In this document: positions 27,691 through 35,307 of the stretch, piece after piece
Numbering within the stretch: position 1 is the stretch's first letter
Layout of the letters: each line of letters starts with the position of its first letter
Assembly: GCF_002088935.1 (NCBI RefSeq)
Contig: NZ_NCSS01000004.1
Location: 372,001 to 436,000, forward strand
Length of the DNA: 64,000 nucleotides
Origin: Henriciella litoralis
GTDB taxonomy: Bacteria; Pseudomonadota; Alphaproteobacteria; Caulobacterales; Hyphomonadaceae
Direction of reading: 5' to 3'
Position numbers and translations under genes: made by a program
Notes under the pieces: generated by a model
What the model was told of the DNA's origin: nothing
The model's database searches: none
The model's input: only the letters and a program-made list of their open reading frames with translations

Positions 27691-27849
27691 TCCATTATCG
27701 TCCTGGCACTGACCGCTGCGCATGAGCAATCGGCAAGGCGCAAGGGCCAAGGCGGTATCATCGAAGTTGCTTCGGCGGCTGAGTTGTCTGTTGTCACGAC
27801 AAGATCGTGCGCAGTGGATGGTCCCCCGTCAACGGTCGGGATTGTATGA
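27667..27849 (+). CDS. Possible 60-residue secreted peptide across repeat copy 2
   Basis: A GTG-started frame reads MTIILSAASIIVLALTAA, a plausible signal sequence, then HEQSARRKGQGGIIEVASAA and a short tail ending 26 bp before the reverse transcriptase start. Most of it lies inside the 131-bp repeat, and copy 1 keeps the same frame open without this start. No good Shine-Dalgarno is present. It may be chance; if real, it would be a small protein encoded with the RT. Confidence 0.2.
   Translation: MTIILSAASIIVLALTAAHEQSARRKGQGGIIEVASAAELSVVTTRSCAVDGPPSTVGIV
27691..27821 (+). repeat. 131-bp direct repeat, copy 2
   Basis: Identical to 27336-27466, 355 bp downstream of it. It ends 53 bp before the likely start of the reverse transcriptase. 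An in-frame ATG at 27722 within it would extend the RT by 51 residues, so the repeat could be leader, or could encode the RT N-terminus. Confidence 0.97.
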
Positions 27850-27874
27850 ACGAAGGGCCCGAGCGGAGACTGAG

Positions 27875-29215
27875 GTGACTACATTATTCGATGACGTTCG
27901 AAAAACCGAAAACCTGCATCTGGCCTGGCGCCATGTGCGTCGAAGCGCGCTTCAGTCGAAGAACGGTCAAATTCGGGGGCAAGCTTCAGAGTTTGAGCAC
28001 GAAAGCCATCGGCACTTAAAAAGAATTCAAACGCAACTCCGAGAGCGCCGCTTTGGATTCGACGCTGTCCAAGGAGTGCTCAAAGATAAGAAAACTAGGA
28101 TAGCTGCAGGCAAGAATCCTCGCCCGATTGCAATCGGGACAATGACCAACCGAGTTGTTCAACGAGCAATTCTTCAAGTTCTTCAACCACGTGCAGTCGA
28201 AGACCCGTCCAATCCCAATTCGAAATACTTACCCAAGCATGATGCTCGACTTGGTGTTTTAAACGACATCAATCGATCAAAGTTCGGCGTAGGCGGACTT
28301 ATGAAGCCTTATGGTGGAGTACAACCTGCCATTAAGCGTGTCCTTATTGCGATGGAAAATGGTGGTCGCGTATTTTATCAGTCAGATATCAAAGCCTTTT
28401 TCACAAAAATACCTACTAAGGAAGTCATAGATATCGTCCGCGCTCAAACGCAGGACGATGATCTAAGTGCTCTGTTTGCCTCTGCCTTAGAAGTGAATCT
28501 AGCAAACAAGGCCGAACTAGACACTTATGCCTCCCTATTTCCAAAAGGTGGCATCGGCGTCGCTCAAGGTTCCTCACTTTCAGCCTTGGCCGGCAACATA
28601 CTTCTGTATGACTTTGACCATGAACTGAACGGTCTTGAAGTTACGGCGGTGCGGTACATCGATGACCTGTTCATTATCGGTGAAACCGATCGCAATTTGA
28701 ATTTGGCTATTCAATTTGCCGAGACACAACTTCAGAAGTGGCAGTTTGAATTGTACCCGCCTGTAAAGGGGTCTACCAAGGCCAATCGCGGTATTTGCAC
28801 GGATTCTTTTAATCTTTTAGGTTGCACCATTCAGCCTAACCGATGCGTTCCCAGCAAGGCTTCGGTTGATAAGATGAAATCCGAAGCGCGTGAGATGTTG
28901 AATTCATCCCGCAAAGCAATCGACACATTCGTAAAAGGCGATCCAAACTTCGACCCTCGAAAATCTCGAAGTGCAACCCTCGATAATTTGGGACGAAGAT
29001 TGTTTGGTTGGCAGAAGTCATTTTCTTTTTGCACTGATGCTCAAACATTTCGGCACTTGGACGATGATATCTCTAGGCAGGTTGGTAGGTACGACCGGAT
29101 AACGCAACGCTTGCTTGTTGCAGCCCCCGCTTCAACGAGAATGCGCGCTTTAGGCATACCTTCAACTGCGTCACTTCAAGAAGCGGATATGGATCGGCGC
29201 TCGAAGATCAAATAG
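27875..29215 (+). CDS. Reverse transcriptase of unassigned (possibly defence-associated) group
   Basis: A 446-residue RNA-directed DNA polymerase from the preferred GTG start. Motif A is YQSDIKAFF (Asp171), motif B is VAQGSSLSALAGN (about 229-241), and catalytic motif C is YIDD (261-264). The fingers region has NPRPIAIGTMTNRVVQRAIL. No maturase, HNH, integrase or protease domain follows, so it is not a typical group II intron protein. I prefer GTG at 27875 because GGAG lies six bases upstream and family-like sequence (LFDDVRKTENLHLAWRH) starts there; ATG at 27722 gives 497 residues. Base composition is visibly more AT-rich than the flanking genes, which suggests transfer. Its group needs a phylogeny. 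Confidence 0.9.
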   Translation: MTTLFDDVRKTENLHLAWRHVRRSALQSKNGQIRGQASEFEHESHRHLKRIQTQLRERRFGFDAVQGVLKDKKTRIAAGKNPRPIAIGTMTNRVVQRAILQVLQPRAVEDPSNPNSKYLPKHDARLGVLNDINRSKFGVGGLMKPYGGVQPAIKRVLIAMENGGRVFYQSDIKAFFTKIPTKEVIDIVRAQTQDDDLSALFASALEVNLANKAELDTYASLFPKGGIGVAQGSSLSALAGNILLYDFDHELNGLEVTAVRYIDDLFIIGETDRNLNLAIQFAETQLQKWQFELYPPVKGSTKANRGICTDSFNLLGCTIQPNRCVPSKASVDKMKSEAREMLNSSRKAIDTFVKGDPNFDPRKSRSATLDNLGRRLFGWQKSFSFCTDAQTFRHLDDDISRQVGRYDRITQRLLVAAPASTRMRALGIPSTASLQEADMDRRSKIK

Positions 29216-29263
29216 TCCAGAATCTTTCCCCCTCCCCGCAGCCTCCGTCTATAACCCTGCCGT

Positions 29264-29647
29264 ATGGAACTGACCTGGGCGATCATATGGAGCTGTCTGA
29301 TGCGCGTGCCGGTGCGGCACTGGCGGACGCTGTTTCATTATCTTCGCCGGCTCGAGGCGAGCTTTGCCGAGGCGAAGGCGGATGGCCGCGCCTATGTGAA
29401 CTGGCACTTGCGCGAGGATGGCGTCATCTGGATTTCCGAATGGGGCCTGACCGAAGCCGAGCAAAAAGGGCGCTGCGCCCTGCCGGACGGCTTTGACCGC
29501 ACGCCGTGGCTGCGCCCGGCCCTCGCGCTCGACGCGGTCGCTCCTCCGCTGTCCGCTTTATCCGAAGTTGCACTGTTTCTGGACCATGTCTGGACAGTCC
29601 CTGCGCCGCTCGTGCCCCCGGCCCCCACCCCGCTCAAGCCGCCCTGA
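29264..29647 (+). CDS. Small protein of unknown family, paralogue of the 34676 gene
   Basis: A 127-residue protein. It shares a backbone with the gene at 34676: W-x-I-x-W, a V..WR.L.HYLRRL segment, GRAYVNWHLREDGVIWI, and a FDRTPW block followed by Leu/Ala. The tail is Pro-rich. I do not recognise the family. No Shine-Dalgarno is seen; TATAAC lies seven bases before the ATG, so the mRNA may be leaderless. Base composition is typical of the host again. Confidence 0.65.
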   Translation: MELTWAIIWSCLMRVPVRHWRTLFHYLRRLEASFAEAKADGRAYVNWHLREDGVIWISEWGLTEAEQKGRCALPDGFDRTPWLRPALALDAVAPPLSALSEVALFLDHVWTVPAPLVPPAPTPLKPP

Positions 29648-29710
29648 GCCTTCCCCTGAACAGAAAACGTCCCGCCGCGCTCCAAAACCCGGAGTCCGCG
29701 GCCGCTGTTG

Positions 29711-30127
29711 TTAGCTTGAATAACCTTGAGGCGCGAACAACACCTCACCCTTTTCGTCCAGCACAGCTTCGCGCGGGAGTACCGGCAGCAGGTCAATCAC
29801 GCTTGGGCTGGGGCGGCAGAGCCGTACGCCCAGCGGCGAACACACAAGCGGGCGGTTCACGAGCACAGGATGCTCCAGCATCGCCGCGATGATCTGCGCG
29901 TCATCCACGCCCGCCTCCAGCAGGCCGAGCTCTGCAGCAGGCGACTTCGTCTCCCGCAGCGCCTCGCGCGGCGTCAGCCCGGCCGCGGCAAACAGGCCGA
30001 GCAGCTGCGGCCGCGTCCACCCCTCTTTCAGATACTCGACCACCTCAAACGGCTCGCCCGACGCCTCAATCAGGCGCAGCACATTGCGCGAGGTGCCGCA
30101 GTCCGGATTGTGATGGATAACGATCAT
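29711..30127 (-). CDS. arsC: Glutaredoxin-type arsenate reductase
   Basis: A 138-residue ArsC that reduces arsenate to arsenite with glutathione/glutaredoxin. The active site is [13 protein letters not shown] (Cys10), and the C-terminal half has [19 protein letters not shown], the substrate-binding Arg region (normally RPIV). It is the last gene of arsR-arsI-acr3-arsC; its start overlaps the acr3 stop by 4 bp, so the reduced product can be passed to the exporter. Confidence 0.95.
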   Translation of the reverse strand: MIVIHHNPDCGTSRNVLRLIEASGEPFEVVEYLKEGWTRPQLLGLFAAAGLTPREALRETKSPAAELGLLEAGVDDAQIIAAMLEHPVLVNRPLVCSPLGVRLCRPSPSVIDLLPVLPREAVLDEKGEVLFAPQGYSS

Positions 30128-31155
30128 TCCCCAGCATCCTCCCGAAACGCGCCCCTCGTACGGTTCGCGAGCGCCACCAGCGACAGCATCACCGGCACCT
30201 CGACCAGCACACCCACCACCGTCGCGAGCGCCGCGCCGGAATTCAGCCCAAACAGCGAGATCGCGACCGCCACAGCAAGCTCAAAGAAATTTGACGTCCC
30301 GATCAGCGCGCAGGGCGCGGCGATAGTGTGCGGCACTTTCAGCACCCAGGCCGCCCCATACGCCACCGCGAACATGCCATAGGACTGGATCAGGATCGGC
30401 ACCGCAATCAGCGCAATGATCAGCGGCCGCTCAAGGATCACCTCGCCCTGAAAGCCAAACAGCAACACCACGGTCAGCAACAGGCCCAGCACAGAGGCCG
30501 GCTTCACCCGCTCGATAAACCCGTCCACCGCTGCATCCCCGCCCCGCGCCTTCAGCATCTGCCGCGCCGCCACCCCGGCCACCAGCGGCACCACCACATA
30601 GAGCGCGACCGACAGGAGCAGCGTCTCCCACGGCACCACAATGTCGGTCATGCCGAGCAGCAGGGCCACGATCGGCGCAAACGCAAACACCATGATCGCA
30701 TCATTCACGCTGACCTGGACGAGCGTGTAATTCGGGTCGCCCCGCGTCAGCTGCGACCAGATAAACACCATCGCCGTACAGGGCGCCGCGCCCAGCAGGA
30801 TCAGCCCGGCAATATACCCGTCCGCATCGCTCTCGGGGATGAGGCCCGCAAACACATACCGAAAGAACAGAACACCCAGCGCCGCCATGGTGAACGGCTT
30901 GATCAGCCAGTTGACCACCAGCGTGATCAGCAGGCCCTTCGGCTTCTCGCCAACCCGTTTCAAGCTCGCAAAATCCACCCCGATCATCATCGGCCACACC
31001 ATGGCCCAGATCAGGATGGCGACCGCGAAGTTCACATTCGCATACTCAAAGCCCGCCAGCGCGCCAAACACGCCGGGCAAGACCTGGCCGAGCGCGATCC
31101 CCACAATAATGGCGAGCGCCACCCAGACTGAAAGATAGCGTTCAAACGCGCCCAT
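30124..31155 (-). CDS. acr3: ACR3-family arsenite efflux permease
   Basis: A 343-residue inner-membrane transporter with about ten helices. The N-terminus ([20 protein letters not shown]) and [16 protein letters not shown] are characteristic of ACR3. The catalytic Cys lies in [13 protein letters not shown], and [20 protein letters not shown] is the second conserved block. It exports As(III) using the proton motive force. It starts 12 bp after the arsI stop. Confidence 0.95.
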   Translation of the reverse strand: MGAFERYLSVWVALAIIVGIALGQVLPGVFGALAGFEYANVNFAVAILIWAMVWPMMIGVDFASLKRVGEKPKGLLITLVVNWLIKPFTMAALGVLFFRYVFAGLIPESDADGYIAGLILLGAAPCTAMVFIWSQLTRGDPNYTLVQVSVNDAIMVFAFAPIVALLLGMTDIVVPWETLLLSVALYVVVPLVAGVAARQMLKARGGDAAVDGFIERVKPASVLGLLLTVVLLFGFQGEVILERPLIIALIAVPILIQSYGMFAVAYGAAWVLKVPHTIAAPCALIGTSNFFELAVAVAISLFGLNSGAALATVVGVLVEVPVMLSLVALANRTRGAFREDAGE

Positions 31156-31167
31156 GCCCCATTTCCC

Positions 31168-31647
31168 TTAGCAGCAGGAGGCGCTTGGCGCTGGACCCGC
31201 CGGCGCGCAGCAGGGCGCCTCTGGCCGCCCCGTCGGTGTCACGGCAAGGCGCGCGTCCTCCGCGACGTCTCCACCACCATAGGAGGCCGCCTCGCCATGG
31301 GTATGAAACACTTCCCACGGTACGCCTGCCGGATCGGTGATCCAGCTCTTCTCGGAGCGCGCATAGCAGCAGACCGTGTCGCCCTCCTCCAGCACCGGTG
31401 CATCGGCGCGCTCCAGCCGGTCGTAGACCTCAGCCAGCTCTCCCGCATCCTCGACCTGTATGCCAAGATGCTCGACGCCCGGCTTCGCCCCGCGCGCACT
31501 GATCGCGAAATTGACCCGCGGATCGTCCAGCATCCATTTCGCATAATCGGCTTTCACGACGCTCGGCGGCGTCGCGAACAGGGTTTCATAGAAAGCGATG
31601 GCGCGGGTGAGGTCATCCACGGCGACATGGACATGGAGGCGTTTCAT
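31168..31647 (-). CDS. arsI: ArsI/CadI-type glyoxalase-fold protein with a Cys-rich tail
   Basis: A 159-residue vicinal-oxygen-chelate protein. The residues that bind Fe(II) and arsenical in ArsI C-As lyase are all in place: His5, Cys93-Cys94 in TVCCYARSEKSWI, His60 in GVEHLGIQV, and Glu112 in WEVFHTHGE. This predicts demethylation of methylarsenite, or at least arsenic/cadmium response of the CadI kind. The C-terminus carries two extra Cys pairs (CCAP and the terminal CC). Its start overlaps the arsR stop. Confidence 0.85.
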   Translation of the reverse strand: MKRLHVHVAVDDLTRAIAFYETLFATPPSVVKADYAKWMLDDPRVNFAISARGAKPGVEHLGIQVEDAGELAEVYDRLERADAPVLEEGDTVCCYARSEKSWITDPAGVPWEVFHTHGEAASYGGGDVAEDARLAVTPTGRPEAPCCAPAGPAPSASCC

Positions 31648-32021
31648 GACAGGGCATCCTTCTCCGGGACATCATCGCCCGGGCTGCAACACAGGGATCG
31701 TTCGGCGGCCGCCTGCACGCTCGTTGCGACGCAAGCCTCCCCCGCACAGCAATCTTCCAGCAAGTAAACGATCAGATCGCTCACCTCGCTGAAATTTGCC
31801 GAATAGATAATGGACCGTCCCTCACGCCGGCTATCGATCAGGCCGGCCTGCGACAGGATATTCAGCTGCGCCGAAAGCGTATTGGCCGCACGGCCCGTCG
31901 CCTCGGCAATCCGGCCCGCCGCCAGCCCCTCCGGCCCCGCCCGCACGAGCAGCCGAAACACATCCAGCCGCCCCTCCTGAGAGAGCGCCGAAAACGCATG
32001 AAGGGCCTCGGTCTTGTCCAT
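31644..32021 (-). CDS. arsR: ArsR/SmtB arsenic-responsive repressor
   Basis: A 125-residue winged-helix repressor. The HTH is GRIAEATGRAANTLSAQLNI. The classic ELCVC metal box in the recognition helix is missing; instead Cys91, Cys92 and Cys97 (LLEDCCAGEAC) follow the core, the arrangement known for the Acidithiobacillus ferrooxidans ArsR. A further Cys pair lies at 111-112. The start codon is inside the operator palindrome and has no Shine-Dalgarno, so a leaderless mRNA is plausible. First gene of the ars operon. Confidence 0.92.
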   Translation of the reverse strand: MDKTEALHAFSALSQEGRLDVFRLLVRAGPEGLAAGRIAEATGRAANTLSAQLNILSQAGLIDSRREGRSIIYSANFSEVSDLIVYLLEDCCAGEACVATSVQAAAERSLCCSPGDDVPEKDALS

Positions 32022-32045
32022 ATTTCAATAATCGTTGAAATATGG
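32018..32045. promoter_or_regulatory. ArsR operator palindrome
   Basis: CCATATTTCAA and TTGAAATATGG are perfect 11-bp arms around a 6-bp spacer. The palindrome covers the arsR start codon (32021-32019), as expected for autorepression. Confidence 0.8.
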
Positions 32046-32052
32046 AATTGGG

Positions 32053-32148
32053 TCAACTGGAATTTGGGCATCCGTGGCGTAGCTTAATATTCGGCCGCGC
32101 CGCAAAAAACGGCCGCAGCTCCGGGTCAACAGCGTCAAACGGGCTCAT
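32053..32148 (-). pseudogene. Truncated N-terminus of an alpha/beta hydrolase-like gene
   Basis: A strong Shine-Dalgarno (GGAGGA, seven bases before the ATG at 32148) precedes MSPFDAVDPELRPFFAAR, which continues with PNIKLR. This resembles the start of lipase/alpha-beta hydrolase proteins, but the frame stops after 31 residues at the ars promoter. I read it as the leftover 5' end of a gene cut by insertion of the ars operon. The family assignment is from memory of similar N-termini, not from a search. Confidence 0.45.
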
Positions 32149-32331
32149 GCGAAAGTCCTCCCTATGCCCCGCCTCTTATGGGGCGGGTGTTATGGTGGGA
32201 GACTGGGCGTGGGTGGATGGGTGAGGAATGGGGAAGTGTGGCGATACTGCGACGCATGGCTTCGCCAGCCTAGTCTTCATGCCGGTCGTGGTGGCTTATA
32301 TTTCTCATCATGCCGACGCCGATATCGAGAC

Positions 32332-33660
32332 ATGACGGAAATAAAGAGCCTACTTCTTTGCCAAGACTCTAGGTACTTTGCAGAAATGCACACCAAAAAC
32401 ATAATGGATAGTATCGCTGAAAAATTCATCGTCGGCGCTAAACGAAACCGCTTCAACGGCATTGTCGCCTCCAAGTTATTAGAGGTTGAAGAAACTCCTG
32501 ACGAGTTGAAAAAGGTTCTGGAAGAATTGATCAGGGCGAACAAAGCATCAGCAATATTCGCCTGTTCATCGCCAAACATGCATATCAAACGTTTTCCAGA
32601 AATGCCGATTGGGAAACAAATCGAGCTTCTGACGGATCAAGCTCTCGACGCCTTTTGCCTTTACCCGACCGCCAACGAGGTTCGAAAACGCACGAATGTC
32701 GAAGCTTGGAGTGATCGTCCATTTTCGAAAGAGTTGCTGCTTGGCGAACCGCAACTAGGCTATCGAGCTTTCGATATGGGGGTCTTAGAAAGATACGTCT
32801 CGGACCCGAGATATGATATAGTTTTTAAAGACTACATGGGTCAGATGTCGATAAAGAACGACGCATATGGTGACAAAAAACATCCCGAACGCGACAAAGT
32901 TTCACTTCAAACGTTCGGATTGGGATTTGATAACCATGGAGTCCCTCACACCATCGCTTTCCTCCGTTACTTGGCGGACTTGTCACCAGATCACCAAAAA
33001 TACTGGCAAAGCTACAGCGCATCCGGCGATGTTCGTATGTGTAAACAATACTATCAAACAAGCATAGCTAACGAATGGTGGCGCAATCGCTCAATACGAT
33101 ACGCAATCACTGAGGAACTACGTCTTATTCGAGAACTATCTAATGCTATTTGGGGGAAAAGCCTTTTTCGCGATCAAAGTGGAAAATACGTTCCGATTGG
33201 ACTCACGTCCTTTCTCCGACCAACGGCAGAGAATTTCAATCGTCTTGTATTGTCACTAGACAAACTATTGTCCGAAAGCATTGAATACTCGTTTTTCGAG
33301 GGCAGCTGCGCAATGGAAACCGAGTCAGAGCGTCCAGACGGCAAGATCAGAGCTCAAAGAAAGGCATCTCTAACTCTTCTAGAGGAATGGCTTTTGAAAG
33401 AAATCGAATGGGACGATCCCGACACCTTCAAGAAAGTGGTCATTCAGCCCCTACGCAAAATTCGTCGCTTACGCCAACGTCCGGCTCACGAGTTCACGCG
33501 AGACGATTTTTCGAACAAGTATTATGATGAACGAAAGAAGCTGCTCACAGACACGCTTATTAGCTTAGCCAATATCCGAGCTATGTTCGCCAGTCACCCA
33601 AAAGCTAGAAATGTAAAAATTCCAGAATGGCTCAATGAATCTTGCATTGATGTCTTCTGA
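32332..33660 (+). CDS. AT-rich protein of unknown function with a HEPN-like R-x4-H motif
   Basis: A 442-residue soluble protein without signal or membrane segments. Near the C-terminus a helical segment reads KIRRLRQRPAHEF, that is R381-x4-H386, the spacing of the HEPN ribonuclease motif, and it is followed by a helix (YYDERKKLLTDTLISLANIR) as in HEPN-like domains. The N-terminal two thirds match nothing I recognise. Base composition is distinctly AT-rich next to its neighbours. A Shine-Dalgarno is weak; TATATT lies about 25 bp before the ATG. A defence or toxin role is possible but inferred. Confidence 0.7.
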   Translation: MTEIKSLLLCQDSRYFAEMHTKNIMDSIAEKFIVGAKRNRFNGIVASKLLEVEETPDELKKVLEELIRANKASAIFACSSPNMHIKRFPEMPIGKQIELLTDQALDAFCLYPTANEVRKRTNVEAWSDRPFSKELLLGEPQLGYRAFDMGVLERYVSDPRYDIVFKDYMGQMSIKNDAYGDKKHPERDKVSLQTFGLGFDNHGVPHTIAFLRYLADLSPDHQKYWQSYSASGDVRMCKQYYQTSIANEWWRNRSIRYAITEELRLIRELSNAIWGKSLFRDQSGKYVPIGLTSFLRPTAENFNRLVLSLDKLLSESIEYSFFEGSCAMETESERPDGKIRAQRKASLTLLEEWLLKEIEWDDPDTFKKVVIQPLRKIRRLRQRPAHEFTRDDFSNKYYDERKKLLTDTLISLANIRAMFASHPKARNVKIPEWLNESCIDVF

Positions 33661-33822
33661 ACAGCACGCACATAAAACATCCAGCGCGCTTCCCGCTCCG
33701 CCAGTCCATAAGCCTGCTGCTGGGAGCTCAACTAGACGGTCAAACGCACATGCCCGCGCGGCTTTGCCTCAACCAACCCAACACTTACTCCCCCCGCACC
33801 TCCTGCCCCAACACTTCCCCGC

Positions 33823-34608
33823 ATGACACCGCTCTCACATGCGCTCGCGCGGCAGCTGACCGCGCATCTGGAGGCCGCCTCGGCCCCGCAGATCGTCTTC
33901 GTGTCTGGCGCGCAGGGGATCGGCAAATCGACTGCGCTTCGCGGTGCGCTCTCGCAGCTAGGCGCGCGCGCCATCGGCCTCGGCCTTGATGATTTTTACC
34001 TGCCGAAGGCCGAGCGGCTGGCGCTCGCCCGAGAGGTCCACCCCCTGTTCGAAACGCGTGGGCCGCCTGGCACCTATGATCTCACGCTGCTCATGCAGAC
34101 GCTGACGGCGCTGAAAACCGCCGCGCCCGGTGACCGCATCGCCCTGCCCCGCTTTTCCAAGGCCGCCGATGACCGGTTGCCGCCAGACGACTGGGAAACC
34201 TGGACAGGCCGCCCCGATCTCATCGTCCTTGAAGGCTGGCTGATGGGCCTTGAGGCCGACCCGTCCTCGCCTGAGAGCCCGCCCCTCAACGCCATTGAGG
34301 CGCGCGATGAAAGCGGGGACTGGCGTGCCTATCAGGAGGCGCAGCTCGCCGGGCCCTATGCCCGGCTCTGGGACATGGCAGACGCGTTCATCCACATCGA
34401 TGCCCCCTCTTTTGATGCCGTGCTAGGCTGGCGTCTGCAGCAGGAGGAAGGCAATCTCGGCAAGGCCCCCGGCACGCTCACCCCGGCCGAGATCGCCTGG
34501 GTCAAAACCTTCATCCTCCACTATCAGCGCCTCACAGAGCGCTTGCTCAGCGGGCATAGACGGCCCGGCAAGAGCCTCCGCGTCGACCGCGCGCGAAACC
34601 TGCTTTGA
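33823..34608 (+). CDS. D-glycerate 3-kinase-like P-loop kinase
   Basis: A 261-residue kinase of the COG4240/plant GLYK type. The P-loop is FVSGAQGIGKST, followed by GLGLDDFYLPKAERLALA and HPLFETRGPPGTYDL, which are hallmark segments of this group, and LIVLEGWLMGL as the Walker B-like strand. It probably phosphorylates glycerate to 3-phosphoglycerate. GC content is back to that of the host. It follows the AT-rich gene on the same strand after 162 bp with no gene. Confidence 0.85.
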   Translation: MTPLSHALARQLTAHLEAASAPQIVFVSGAQGIGKSTALRGALSQLGARAIGLGLDDFYLPKAERLALAREVHPLFETRGPPGTYDLTLLMQTLTALKTAAPGDRIALPRFSKAADDRLPPDDWETWTGRPDLIVLEGWLMGLEADPSSPESPPLNAIEARDESGDWRAYQEAQLAGPYARLWDMADAFIHIDAPSFDAVLGWRLQQEEGNLGKAPGTLTPAEIAWVKTFILHYQRLTERLLSGHRRPGKSLRVDRARNLL

Positions 34609-34675
34609 AGGCGCGCCACACCGAAAGCTTCCCACCCGTTTCCCCCGCCCCTCGCGCCCGGTCTAGTCTTCCCGC

Positions 34676-35230
34676 ATGCTCGATTGGCGAACGATCCTTT
34701 GGTGCCACACACAGGTACCGGTCATGTACTGGCCGGTGCTGTGGCATTATCTGCGCCGCCTCGACGAGACCTTCCTTGTCTATGCCGAGGAAGGGCGCCG
34801 CTTCTTCCATTGGCACCTGACACGCGATGGCCGCATCTGGATCGAGTATTGCGACGAGTCCGACGCTGAACGCGCCGCGCGAGGGGCCATGGCCACAAGC
34901 TTTGACCGCACGCCATGGGACCGCCTCGCGCTGGACGCTGGCGCGGCTTATGCCTCGCTTGGCGGTTTTATGGATGGGCCTCGCGCTGCGCCACTCTGGC
35001 CTGCGGGTGTTTTGCCGTTGCGCCCCGACGTGCGCGCCGGGCGCGGGCCGCCTATGATGCTTGGTTTCTGGAATTTGATTTCGGCCGCGCTCTTTTCGAG
35101 GAGTCTGCGGGCTTTGGTGCTGGTTTTGGGGGCGTTGGCGTTTGGGGCTTCATCCTTCGACTTCGCTCAGGATGAGGTTGGTGGGGGTTGGGAGGGTGAG
35201 GGTGCTATGGTTGGAACAAGCACCCCATAG
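34676..35230 (+). CDS. Paralogue of the 29264 small protein with a repeat-derived tail
   Basis: A 184-residue protein. Residues 1-85 align by eye with the 29264 gene (W-x-TILWCHTQVPVMYW, LWHYLRRLDETF, FHWHLTRDGRIWI, FDRTPWDRLAL). The C-terminal 60 residues look like a non-conserved extension: a hydrophobic stretch and then SSFDFAQDEV, which is the translation of a REP-like repeat arm (35153-35177). No Shine-Dalgarno is seen; a TAGTCT-like box lies close to the ATG, so this may also be leaderless. The true protein may effectively end earlier in related genomes. Confidence 0.6.
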   Translation: MLDWRTILWCHTQVPVMYWPVLWHYLRRLDETFLVYAEEGRRFFHWHLTRDGRIWIEYCDESDAERAARGAMATSFDRTPWDRLALDAGAAYASLGGFMDGPRAAPLWPAGVLPLRPDVRAGRGPPMMLGFWNLISAALFSRSLRALVLVLGALAFGASSFDFAQDEVGGGWEGEGAMVGTSTP

Positions 35231-35256
35231 CCCTCATCCTGAGCGAAGTCGAAGGA
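35153..35256. repeat. REP-like inverted repeat pair
   Basis: TCCTTCGACTTCGCTCAGGA and the next five bases (35153-35177) recur as an exact reverse complement at 35232-35256. The 25-bp arms are separated by 54 bp. The first arm is inside the 34676 gene and the second just beyond its stop. The motif resembles interspersed palindromic repeats frequent in alphaproteobacterial genomes. Confidence 0.85.
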
Positions 35257-35307
35257 CGAGGGCCATCCGGCAATCCACCCCAAGCGCCCTCCTCCAAACA
35301 CCCCCCC

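Noticed and set aside
27336..27821. Diversity-generating retroelement template/variable repeat pair
   Set aside because: The repeats have no mismatches at all, so there is no A-specific variation. Neither copy lies at the 3' end of a target gene, and the RT motif B (AQGSSLS) is not the DGR form.
27467..29215. Retron with msr-msd
   Set aside because: No inverted a1/a2 pair around a conserved branching G is visible and the RT lacks a VTG motif. Direct repeats are not the retron layout.
27246..29215. Group II intron
   Set aside because: No maturase or HNH domain follows the RT, and no domain V hairpin was found downstream.
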